Shown here: piece by piece, positions 18,176-25,652 of the stretch
Position numbering within the stretch: the first letter of the stretch is position 1
Layout: each line of letters opens with the position of its first letter
NCBI RefSeq assembly: GCF_022539405.1
Contig: NZ_CP054394.1
Location: forward strand, 1,868,501 to 1,932,500
DNA length: 64,000 nucleotides
Source of the DNA: Natranaerofaba carboxydovora
GTDB taxonomy: Bacteria > Bacillota > Natranaerobiia > Natranaerobiales > Natranaerofabaceae
Direction: 5' to 3'
The notes under the pieces: model-generated
Told to the model about the DNA's origin: nothing
Databases searched by the model: none
The model's input: the letters and a program-made list of their open reading frames with translations, nothing else
Made by a program: the position numbers and the translations under genes

Positions 18176-19132
18176 TTAATTTTCAGCTCTGTATACATAT
18201 CCTTTATATTTGTCAGAGTAGCCAAACTCACCTTCATCAATATTTTGCAAAGCATCAACCACTTTATAACACTCAGCATCCATTAGGTCAGCATGATGCA
18301 CAAGAACAGCTTCAGGTATCTTTGGCTGAGTAATTGCACCGTACTCAATTTTACCATGATGACTTGCTATAATATGAAGAAGCAAATCCTTTTCTTCGTC
18401 GGATATTGAGGTGTTTTCACAAAGTTCTCTCACAATCTCCATTCCTAGTACTTTATGCCCAAACAACATACCTTTTTTTGTAAGCTTTATCGCCCCAGTT
18501 TCAAAGGAGTACTCTTCAATCTTTCCTATATCGTGAAATATTGCCCCCAAAATTGCAAGCCCCTGGTTAACACCTGGCTCTTTTTTCGAATAAAAATAAA
18601 CATGCCTTGCTACATTTAAGGTGTGCATTAATAGTCCACCAAGCTTTTCATGATGAAATTTTATTGCAGCAGGCCAAATTTTAAAGTCCTCATAGTAGCT
18701 GCTGCCTAGAAAGTTATCAATTATTTCTAAATAAGCACTTTTGCTTTCATCTAATTCTTTTCTCAAAATATCTATTAAACTATCAAAAGCTTCTAATAAT
18801 TCATTAATATTTTGTACCTTAGGCATAAATTCCTCTTTATTATAATTACCTTTTTCTGCTTCAATTTGATCAACTATTATCTGTTTTTCTCCATTATATT
18901 CACTTGTTTTTCCTTTAACCCTTACTATATCTCCGACCTCTACCAAATCAAATACTTCTTCGGCACCATCCCATTTAATGGCTTTAATCCTGCCGCTATC
19001 ATCAGATAATTCCATAGTCATAAAATCACCTGGTTTGTTATTGAAAGGCTTTTTATCTTTTCTGGTTAATAAAAAAACATTATCACTTATTAGTTCGTTA
19101 GAATCCTGATCCATAATCTGCTTTACCTTCAT
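18176..19132 (-). CDS. yhaM: YhaM-type 3'-5' exoribonuclease (OB fold plus HD domain)
   Basis: A 318-residue protein. Residues 1-85 form an OB fold for RNA or ssDNA binding (LSDDSGRIKAIKWDG, GDIVRVKGK). Residues about 160-290 are an HD domain with HHEKLGGLLMHTLNVARH and the metal site HDIGKIEEY, then HHGKIEYG. This order is specific to YhaM, a Mn-dependent exoribonuclease that trims RNA ends. ATG follows GGAGGACAAAGACTT. It is followed after 16 bases by tex, so the two are likely co-expressed. A stable hairpin (CTCCTGG/CCAGGAG, about 19164-19181) lies just upstream of its start. Confidence 0.9.
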   Translation of the reverse strand: MKVKQIMDQDSNELISDNVFLLTRKDKKPFNNKPGDFMTMELSDDSGRIKAIKWDGAEEVFDLVEVGDIVRVKGKTSEYNGEKQIIVDQIEAEKGNYNKEEFMPKVQNINELLEAFDSLIDILRKELDESKSAYLEIIDNFLGSSYYEDFKIWPAAIKFHHEKLGGLLMHTLNVARHVYFYSKKEPGVNQGLAILGAIFHDIGKIEEYSFETGAIKLTKKGMLFGHKVLGMEIVRELCENTSISDEEKDLLLHIIASHHGKIEYGAITQPKIPEAVLVHHADLMDAECYKVVDALQNIDEGEFGYSDKYKGYVYRAEN

Positions 19133-19288
19133 AAGTCTTTGTCCTCCTGATAAAAAATAATTTCTCCTGGTTCACCAGGAGCTTCTTTATATAATCATAC
19201 ACTTTCTTTTATTTTATCATTTTTGCTAGTTTTTGTTCTAGCATAATAATACTTAAAACATCCAAAAAAATGAAATCTTAAAGCAAAA

Positions 19289-19334
19289 AAGGCAAGGCTA
19301 TTCCTATTTTACTAAGGATAACCTTGCCTTTTTA
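19289..19334 (-). terminator. Terminator of the HD-GYP gene at 19344
   Basis: Arms of 18 bp, AAGGCAAGGCTATTCCTA (19289-19306) and TAAGGATAACCTTGCCTT (19313-19330), with two mismatches. It ends in T6 leftward and also T5 rightward. Confidence 0.85.
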
Positions 19335-19343
19335 TAATTTTTA

Positions 19344-20357
19344 TCAAAATGCCAATACTTCAGATATTTTCAGAGAAGTTTCCTTACTTAAATCAATGAA
19401 TTCATCGCCAACTTTAACTAGTGAATAAGTTGGTTTTTCTCTATTAACCATTACTACCTCCCCTACTTTCTCATCATTTAAAACTACCTTTGCTCCCACT
19501 AACAGGTCTAACATTCTATCTCCAAAAGTAAAAGCCGAAAGTGGGTCCAATTTGTCAAAAGCACTTTCTTTAATTATCTCAATAGCTTTAAAAGCACATT
19601 TTTTCTCCATATTTGCTGCTAGGATGTATTCATCAAAAGTATCTACAACTGCAATAATTTTTGCATAACTACATATTGCTTTGCTTTTTAGACTTCTTGG
19701 ATACCCGCTCCCATCAGCCCTTTCATGGTGCTGATACACACCTTTAGCAATATTATCACCATAACTTGTTTTCTTTGTTATAATATCATAACCATAATAA
19801 GGATGTTCCATAAATTCTTTTAATTCTTTTCGCCTAATGTAGATTCTACCTATATCATGCAAAAGACCTGTAAGACCAACTTCTTTAATTTGTGCTTCAT
19901 CCATCCTAAGCCACCTTGCCAAGAGTGAAGAAAAAAGACCAACATTAACACTGTGCTGAAGAAGATAACTGTTTTTACCCTGCAGTTGGTCCATTAATTT
20001 GATAAACAGATAGTGATCAGTAGAAAATTTATATAAATCTTCTGCAAGTTCATTAACCTCTTTAATGTCTAGTCTACCTTTCTGCTTTAACCCTTCCATG
20101 AATTTAGTAGTTCTTTCAACAGCTTTTTGATATCTGTGTTTTACTTTTAGCTCTTTTCTCTCCCTATTCTGGATAACATTTTCATCTTCTCTTTGAACAT
20201 AAACTTCTTCAATACCCCAATTCTTTATAAAATTAATTACTTTTTCTGTAATTACATTGTCCTTAGGATAAAGGACGATTTCATTTTTTACTATATCTTT
20301 ACCAAGTTTCATACCTGGTTTAATTTCGGATACATGATACTTCTCTATCTTTTTCAA
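19344..20357 (-). CDS. HD-GYP domain phosphodiesterase
   Basis: A 337-residue soluble protein. Residues about 1-60 resemble the DUF3391-like start of HD-GYP proteins (VSEIKPGMKLGKDI, KNWGIEEVYV). Residues about 130-300 are the HD-GYP domain: LLQHSVNVGLFSSLLARWL, HDIGRIYI, then YQHHERADGSGYPRSL in place of the classic HHExxDGxGYP. Such enzymes break down cyclic di-GMP. TTG start after GGGAGGGGGG. It is a single-gene unit with its own terminator, and one of two HD-GYP genes in the window; the other is disrupted. Confidence 0.9.
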   Translation of the reverse strand: MKKIEKYHVSEIKPGMKLGKDIVKNEIVLYPKDNVITEKVINFIKNWGIEEVYVQREDENVIQNRERKELKVKHRYQKAVERTTKFMEGLKQKGRLDIKEVNELAEDLYKFSTDHYLFIKLMDQLQGKNSYLLQHSVNVGLFSSLLARWLRMDEAQIKEVGLTGLLHDIGRIYIRRKELKEFMEHPYYGYDIITKKTSYGDNIAKGVYQHHERADGSGYPRSLKSKAICSYAKIIAVVDTFDEYILAANMEKKCAFKAIEIIKESAFDKLDPLSAFTFGDRMLDLLVGAKVVLNDEKVGEVVMVNREKPTYSLVKVGDEFIDLSKETSLKISEVLAF

Positions 20358-20516
20358 GATTGAACCCCCCTCCCTTTAGGTTCATACATTTCCTTAACTA
20401 TATTTTACAATAAATAGTTTGATTTAAAATTACTTTTAAGGAAATCACATCTATTTGCTTATTAATTTAGTACTTTTGGGAGGGTCAATCTATAACTACA
20501 GTCACGATTTAATTAG

Positions 20517-21455
20517 TTATTTCAACCCTTCTACAAAGGTCTTGGTATTATGCTTCATTTTATCAATATATGAATCTGCTCCATTGCCTTCCACACCTAT
20601 AGCATCAGAATATACCTCCCCTGCAATAGCTACCCCGGTCTCATCTTCGACCATCTCCATATACTGTGGGTTAACCGTAGTTTCTACGAATACTGCAGGG
20701 ACTTCATTATCTTTTACTATATCTACTATTCTTGATATTTGCTGTGGGGTCCCTTCTTCATGAGAGTTTAGTTCCCAGATTCCATCAGTTTCAAAACCGT
20801 AAGCATCACCATAATATTTGAAGCAATTTTCGCTGGTAATAATGAACCTATTTTCTTCGTCAACTTCTTCTACTTTCTCTTTAATCCATTCATCTAGTTC
20901 TTCTAACTCTGCTAAGTATTTTTCTGCATTTTCAAAATAATAGTCTTTTCCATCAAGATCCAAATTTTTTACCTTATCAAGTATATTCTCAACGTAGTAA
21001 TCTTGCACAAGCTCTACATCCATCCATAGATGCGGATCTGGAATATTGTCTCCTTCAGCTAAAGGAATTGTAGGACCATCTTCTGCTACGTGTACTATAG
21101 GGACATCTGAAATATTTTCAACCATATCTTCCAGCCATGTTTCTATATTATATCCATTTACAAAAAATACGTCAGCATCACTTACTTTTTGAAAATCACT
21201 TGGAACCGGCTCATATTCCTCAGGCTCTTCTCCAATTGGCACAATATATTCTACCTCTGCCCTATCCCCTACTATATTCTCTGTCATGTCTGCAATTATT
21301 GAGATACTAGTTACAATTTGTAACTCACCTTCTGCCTCTTCTTTTTCTGTTTTATCTGCTTTATCATCACTAGGCTCAGCCTCGCTACCGCAGCCATAGA
21401 CAAAGATACTTAGACTAATCACAATTAAAAAAATCATAATACTTCTCGCTTTCAT
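20517..21455 (-). CDS. Manganese-type metal ABC transporter binding lipoprotein
   Basis: A 312-residue lipoprotein (lipobox FVYGC, Cys22). It belongs to the cluster A-I metal-binding proteins. Ligand positions compare best with PsaA/MntA: His in DPHLWMD (about 147), Glu in TSENCFKYYG (where zinc-type proteins have His), and Asp in EVYSDAIG near the C-terminus. The first ligand, normally His in DPHEYEP, reads EEPEEYEP, so it is Glu here. There is no His-rich loop. This points to Mn(II) or Fe(II) rather than zinc, with an altered site. It is co-transcribed with the permease upstream; no ATPase gene is next to them. Confidence 0.85.
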   Translation of the reverse strand: MKARSIMIFLIVISLSIFVYGCGSEAEPSDDKADKTEKEEAEGELQIVTSISIIADMTENIVGDRAEVEYIVPIGEEPEEYEPVPSDFQKVSDADVFFVNGYNIETWLEDMVENISDVPIVHVAEDGPTIPLAEGDNIPDPHLWMDVELVQDYYVENILDKVKNLDLDGKDYYFENAEKYLAELEELDEWIKEKVEEVDEENRFIITSENCFKYYGDAYGFETDGIWELNSHEEGTPQQISRIVDIVKDNEVPAVFVETTVNPQYMEMVEDETGVAIAGEVYSDAIGVEGNGADSYIDKMKHNTKTFVEGLK

Positions 21456-21494
21456 AAATACATACCCCTTTCATTAGAAAAAATGTAAAGTTAA

Positions 21495-22349
21495 TCAGGC
21501 AGTTCTTTTAATACTTCTAATAAGCACTCCATGTTTAGGAGCCACTAGCAAGGTGATAAAAAATATCACTGAAGCAACAACAACTATCGCTCCACCTGTA
21601 GCCACATCATAAATAAAGGAAAAATAAACACCTATAAGAGACGATATAACCCCAAACACTGACGAAAGAACAAGCATATTAAACAGTCTATCCGTTAGAA
21701 GATAAGCTGTTGAAGCAGGTGTTATGAGCATTGCAACCACAAGAACTATACCTACTGTCTGAAGGGATGCTACAATTACAAATGAAAGTAATAACATAAA
21801 AAGATAGTGTAATAGATTAGTTGGTATACCTATTGCTTTAGCCATAACTGGGTCAAAGGTACTTATTACAAATTCCCTATAAAGGATAAATATACTTGCA
21901 AGAACAAAAATACCAACCCCTACAATAAGCCATAGCTCACCTGTAGAAACTGCAAGAACATTGCCAAATAATATATGCCATAGATCAACCTCACTTCCAT
22001 CCAGCGCTGTAATCATCACTATCCCAACTGCAAAAGCTGCTGTAAACATTATCCCCATCGCTGAATCATCTTTTATCCTACTACCCTGGCCTATATAACC
22101 TATACCCAGAGAAGTTATTACTCCTGTGATGACCGCTCCAATAAAGAAACTAAAACCGTAAATATAGGCTATAACCACCCCGGGTAGTACTGCATGCGAT
22201 ATAGCATCCCCCATAAGAGCCATCCTCTTTAGGATGATAAAGCACCCAATCACCCCGCAAATTGTACCTACTAAGACTCCTGCAATCATAGCATTTTGCA
22301 AATACCCGTAAGACTGTAGAGCATCTAAGAAAAAGCTTAAGTTATCCAT
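21495..22349 (-). CDS. Metal ABC transporter permease (MntB/ZnuB type)
   Basis: A 284-residue membrane protein with eight to nine helices, ABC-3 family. It has GVLVGTICGVIGCFIILKRM, MGDAISHAVLPGVVIAY and a GIVLVVAMLITPASTAYLLT region, all usual for the family. It pairs with the binding protein 39 bases downstream. The ATP-binding subunit that normally lies just upstream is missing: the space upstream of the ATG holds instead a leader with a strong hairpin that also occurs elsewhere in the window. Activity would need an ATPase encoded elsewhere. Confidence 0.9.
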   Translation of the reverse strand: MDNLSFFLDALQSYGYLQNAMIAGVLVGTICGVIGCFIILKRMALMGDAISHAVLPGVVIAYIYGFSFFIGAVITGVITSLGIGYIGQGSRIKDDSAMGIMFTAAFAVGIVMITALDGSEVDLWHILFGNVLAVSTGELWLIVGVGIFVLASIFILYREFVISTFDPVMAKAIGIPTNLLHYLFMLLLSFVIVASLQTVGIVLVVAMLITPASTAYLLTDRLFNMLVLSSVFGVISSLIGVYFSFIYDVATGGAIVVVASVIFFITLLVAPKHGVLIRSIKRTA

Positions 22350-22541
22350 TTTAGATCACTTCCAAAGACATTCATGCAACTACCTCCTTTGTTTTTTTGA
22401 ATTATCACCTCTTGAACAAATTAGAGGCAAGAAAAAAAGTTGCTTGCGGTTAAAATTAAGCTCAGTATATTCTATCTAAAACAAAAAGATTGGTGCTTGT
22501 CACAGCACCAATCTTTGGCCTTTTTGTGAGAGATCTAAATT
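22319..22541. repeat. Dispersed repeat copy A: leader of the metal permease with hairpin
   Basis: About 223 bp that recurs at 41225-41447 with only about seven mismatches; its hairpin part recurs again at 52456-52524. It covers the first ten codons of the permease, its SD region and an upstream hairpin AAAGATTGGTGC (22485-22496) with GCACCAATCTTT (22505-22516), which read leftward ends in TTTTTG and should terminate or attenuate transcription before the permease. A short leader frame (MNVFGSDLKWIT) starts at 22371 after GGAGG and ends inside the permease start. 22542-22734 holds no gene that I can see. Confidence 0.85.
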
Positions 22542-22734
22542 AACGTATCCTATAAACACCGTTGTATTGTTTTTCTTTAAATATCTAAATCCATTTTTTG
22601 TTGTTTCAGCTTGTGTTGCTTATTTGTAATTTCAGTTTTGCCGTTTTGAATAACACGATTAGATGGTTATACATAACACAGGAGATAAATTATGAATATC
22701 TTACAAGCAAATTTAAGTAAAGGAGCGAAAGAAA

Positions 22735-23056
22735 ATTGCCCCTTTCAAACAAAAATTATTTAATCAGGACTGTTTAAATAAAGAGAAAGAACCCTTGCAT
22801 AATGTACTAAAAGGTTTTCTTCTGACTATTCAATCAAAAGATAACTATACTGCAGCCCACAGTTACCGTGTGGCCCATTTTTCTATTGAACTAGCAAATT
22901 TATTTGGATTAAAACCTTTAAAACTAAAAGCTTTAAAAACAAGTGCTTTATTACATGACCTTGGGAAACTAGCTGTACCGGATTCGGTTTTAAACAAAAA
23001 AAGCTCTCTTACTGACTCTGAGTTCGATTTAATAAAAAAACACCCCAGGATTGGGG
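22735..23056 (+). pseudogene. HD-GYP gene, 5' part, interrupted by an insertion
   Basis: N-terminal half of an HD-GYP phosphodiesterase: VLKGFLLTIQSKDNYTAAHS, HDLGKLAVPD and KKHPRIG. The frame is cut at 23056 inside the HPxxG motif by a mobile element. Joining 23056 to 25143 restores HPRIGGEILNNLK and one open frame, 621 nt from TTG 22795 or slightly more from ATT 22735. The ATT at 22735 is nine bases after AAAGGAG, while TTG 22795 has no clear SD. As it stands the product ends in a few element-encoded residues and lacks the catalytic GYP half. Confidence 0.85.
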
Positions 23057-23150
23057 TAAGGGGTTCGATTTTAAAGTTGAAATTTGAAAATCACAAGCTA
23101 AATCACAAAAAATTCACATGGTGAATAACAAATTTTTCACATTAAAAAAA

Positions 23151-23186
23151 TTGCAGTTCTCTCTAGTAAAAATGAGAGAACTGCAA
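23151..23186 (-). terminator. Terminator of the sigma/anti-sigma operon inside the element
   Basis: TTGCAGTTCTCTC (23151-23163) pairs perfectly with GAGAGAACTGCAA (23174-23186). Read leftward it is followed by T7. Confidence 0.9.
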
Positions 23187-23246
23187 TTATCTTTAAGGCA
23201 CATAAATCGGATAATGTGTATCAACCTTGTTTAAAACTCCATTTAC

Positions 23247-24173
23247 TTAATAGCTTTTGGGGATATCATTAGTCCCTCTTTTTTCTATTACAAAATCAGA
23301 AATTACTGGGTATTCTTCTGCTAAACTATTCTTTTTATCTTCTGCTTTTTCTTTACTATTGAAATAATCTACTTCTATTAAAAATTCTTCATCTTCATCT
23401 TTTAACATCCTTCTAGTATCGAGTGAAAATAGCTGTTCTTCTAATATTCCAATTTTTTCACCATAAGGATGTGATTTACTTCTAATCGAGTATATAGTTT
23501 CTTCTTTACTTTCTGGTTTTTCTTCTAAAGTAACAACTAACTGTCCTGGCTCTTTATATTCTGTCACTTGATATGAGAAAGGCTTATCCATAGTAATTGA
23601 AAATCTTACCATAGAATCGTCTAGTGTCATTAATCTATATATATCCTGTATCATATTTCCGTCCTTCATCTTTTCAAATTCATCTTCAGCAGAAAATTCT
23701 CTAACACCTGAAATTTTGAAATTTAAAGTGTATGGGTACTCATTGTAATCAATTTCATAGTGACTTGCAAACTCCTCTTCTTTAATGTCCTGAGAAAAGT
23801 TTATTACTATGTGCTCTTTGTTGTCCTTTTCGACCAATGAAATAAACTCTACGTCACTTCCATCAGTAATTTTGCCACCTTCCTGGGGTGCTTCACTAAA
23901 ATCTAGTACCCTCACTAACTGTCCTGCTATTGGGATATCGTGCATAGCATTTGCAAAAGCAGGCATTGTATTAACACTAACTGTAAAAAGTAACAAAATT
24001 GAAGCGGCAACACCTAGACTGATCTTTTTAACCTTATTTTTGAAATTTTTTCTAGCTCTTTCTTGCATTCCTTTTTCAACTCCTTTCATTATACAGTCAT
24101 CAATCTCTTCAGGGATGTCAATACTTTTGTAATAATCTTCTTTAAAATTCTGAAGCTTATGCTTAACCTTCAC
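23247..24173 (-). CDS. DUF4179 anti-sigma factor (cargo of the element)
   Basis: A 308-residue single-pass membrane protein. Residues 1-50 are cytoplasmic and basic, TM is at about 51-70 (SLGVAASILLLFTVSVNTMP), and the rest is a DUF4179 extracytoplasmic domain starting FANAMHDIPIAGQLVRVLDF. Proteins of this layout are encoded next to ECF sigma factors and hold them at the membrane until a signal is sensed outside. GTG at 24173 is eight bases after GGAGG and overlaps the sigma gene end by 11 bp, so the two are translationally coupled. The signal is unknown. Confidence 0.85.
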   Translation of the reverse strand: MKVKHKLQNFKEDYYKSIDIPEEIDDCIMKGVEKGMQERARKNFKNKVKKISLGVAASILLLFTVSVNTMPAFANAMHDIPIAGQLVRVLDFSEAPQEGGKITDGSDVEFISLVEKDNKEHIVINFSQDIKEEEFASHYEIDYNEYPYTLNFKISGVREFSAEDEFEKMKDGNMIQDIYRLMTLDDSMVRFSITMDKPFSYQVTEYKEPGQLVVTLEEKPESKEETIYSIRSKSHPYGEKIGILEEQLFSLDTRRMLKDEDEEFLIEVDYFNSKEKAEDKKNSLAEEYPVISDFVIEKRGTNDIPKSY

Positions 24174-24690
24174 AATTATAGCCTCCTTCCAGATTATCTT
24201 TAATTTTCTTTAAGCCTCTATAAAATTTTGTTTTAACAGTATTTAATGGATAACCTAGAATTTCTGATATTTCCTTTAACTTGAAACCTTCAAAACTCTT
24301 TAATATTATAATTTCTTTGTCTTTTTGCTCTAAATCATCTAAAGCATTATTTAAGTCTATCATCTCAACTATCTCATCTTTGTTATGCCGACTATCTCTA
24401 ACTTCTTTGTTCTCCATAAAAACGTACTTCTTATTTGATTTAATATAATTCACTGCAGTATTGATAGTAATTTTTACAAGCCAAGTATCGAAGTACTCTG
24501 GCTGCTTTAGTTTATCTAGTGAAATGTACGCCTTGTATGTTGCTTCTTGGACTACATCTAGAGCATCTTCTTTATTTTTTACATATGAAAATGCTATGCG
24601 ATAAATTTTTTCCTTTCTCGATTGTATTAGGTTTACAAAACTATCTTCATCTCCTTTAACTGCTTTTTGAACTTGTATTTCAGTTGTCAA
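24163..24690 (-). CDS. ECF-type sigma factor (cargo of the element)
   Basis: About 175 residues. Region 2 covers about 10-85 (FVNLIQSRKEKIYRIAFSYV, DALDVVQEATYKAY, FDTWLVKITINTAVNYIK) and region 4 about 115-170 (LEQKDKEIIILKSFEGFKLK, ISEILGYPLNTVKTKFYRGL). This two-region form is that of SigV/SigW-like ECF factors. TTG at 24690 lies 11 bases after AAGGAGG; a TTG at 24717 would place the SD inside the gene. It overlaps the anti-sigma gene. A TGAAAC/GTCTAA promoter just upstream suggests autoregulation. As element cargo it could change host transcription wherever the element lands. Confidence 0.9.
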   Translation of the reverse strand: MTTEIQVQKAVKGDEDSFVNLIQSRKEKIYRIAFSYVKNKEDALDVVQEATYKAYISLDKLKQPEYFDTWLVKITINTAVNYIKSNKKYVFMENKEVRDSRHNKDEIVEMIDLNNALDDLEQKDKEIIILKSFEGFKLKEISEILGYPLNTVKTKFYRGLKKIKDNLEGGYNCEG

Positions 24691-24730
24691 TTTTATTTTA
24701 GCCTCCTTTGCTACCAATTTACTTCACTAA

Positions 24731-24761
24731 TTAGACAAGATAAGTACAACAAAAAGTTTCA
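24731..24761 (-). promoter_or_regulatory. Candidate ECF-type promoter of the sigma/anti-sigma operon
   Basis: On the minus strand TGAAAC (24761-24756) is followed by a T run and, after 19 bases, GTCTAA (24736-24731). This matches the general form of ECF promoters in Bacillota (TGAAAC and CGTC/CGTA) at nearly normal spacing. It lies about 40 bases upstream of the TTG. Autoregulation is inferred. Confidence 0.45.
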
Positions 24762-24928
24762 CTAAAAAGAAATATTTTATAACTTCCTTCTCAAAAAGTA
24801 CCCCAAGTTTTCTGATTAACACAAAAGTGGACAATTTTGGTGTTGATGGTAGATGTCAGATAAGTCTTATATTACTTTGTTGAAACTTCTTCAATACCAT
24901 GTTAAATTTTTAACGAAATTTTCACACT

Positions 24929-25082
24929 AAAAATCACAAACGATTCACGTCACAAATATTTATTTCTATTGTGAATCATCTTGTGAAAAATTTGTGATTT
25001 TTAAGTTATTATTTTAATAAATTCCTGTCATAACAGTAAAAAGTAGCAGTTAAAATTATGCGAATTTAACTACTACTTTTTT
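24929..25082. repeat. Subterminal inverted repeats and hairpin in the right arm of the element
   Basis: AAAAATCACAAA (24929-24940) is an exact inverted repeat of TTTGTGATTTTT (24991-25002), with ATTCAC and GTGAAT nested inside, so the region can form a large cruciform. Further on, AAAAAGTAGCAGTTAAA pairs with TTTAACTACTACTTTTTT (about 25038-25082), a terminator-like hairpin near the right end. Multiple TCACA/TGTGA copies at both element ends look like transposase-binding sites. Confidence 0.7.
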
Positions 25083-25142
25083 GTGATCCACTCTGTGATT
25101 TTAGATTTTCAACTTCAAAACCGAACCCCTTAAGGATTGGGG

Positions 25143-25501
25143 GCGAAATTTTGAATAACCTGAAGTCAGTATCACCTTTCTTAGACATTATATGCTATCA
25201 CCATGAAAGATGGGATGGAAAAGGTTATCCTGAAGGACTAAAAGGAAAAGAAGTTCCTATCGAGGCAAGGATATTAAGTGTAGCTGACAGTATAGATGCC
25301 ATGTTTAGCAATAGACCTTATAGAAAAGGAATGATAACAGAAGATGTTAAAAATGTTTTAGATCAAAATAAAGGAAAACAATGGGACGAAAAATTAATTG
25401 GGCTAGTATTAGACAATAATTTATTAGATTATGCTTTGAAACTTCAAAAATATAAGAATTTGAATGAAGTTATTTATAAGGAAGATTTGTTTAATTTTTA
25501 A
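25143..25501 (+). pseudogene. HD-GYP gene, 3' part
   Basis: C-terminal half of the disrupted phosphodiesterase, in frame from 25143 (GEILNNLK). It has the catalytic GYP region YHHERWDGKGYPEGLKG and then ADSIDAMFSNRPYR. No SD or start of its own is visible, so it is probably silent. A terminator follows (ACACCAA 25501-25507 with TTGGTGT 25519-25525, then T5). Confidence 0.9.
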
Positions 25502-25652
25502 CACCAATATTTTTAGCTTTGGTGTTTTTTATTTAAAATAAAATTTGATTTTGCATTTTTTGCATTTTTAGTAACACTATGAGTTGTTTTTGCATACCAA
25601 CTCCACCTTGCTGTTCATAAAATACTTTAAAACTTGCAAGGAGGTGCCAAAA

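Larger units (their letters stand above)
23057..25132. mobile_element. Transposase-less insertion cassette carrying an ECF sigma/anti-sigma pair
   Basis: A 2,076-bp element inside the HD-GYP gene. Both ends start TAAGGGGTTCG and remain inverted repeats for about 39 bases (pairs such as AAGTTGAA and AAAATCACA), with matching ATCACAAAAAA further in. It is flanked by the 10-bp direct repeat AGGATTGGGG (23047-23056 and 25133-25142), and exact removal with one copy restores the HD-GYP frame. Inside are only two genes, sigma factor and DUF4179 anti-sigma, plus subterminal TCACA/TGTGA repeats. No transposase is present. It resembles mobile insertion cassettes of the IS231/MIC kind, moved in trans by an unseen transposase. 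Confidence 0.88.

Noticed and set aside
15976-18279. Longer Tex frame starting at 18279
   Set aside because: The extra N-terminus overlaps yhaM by about 100 bp and is not Tex-like; GTG 18159 has an SD and the family start.
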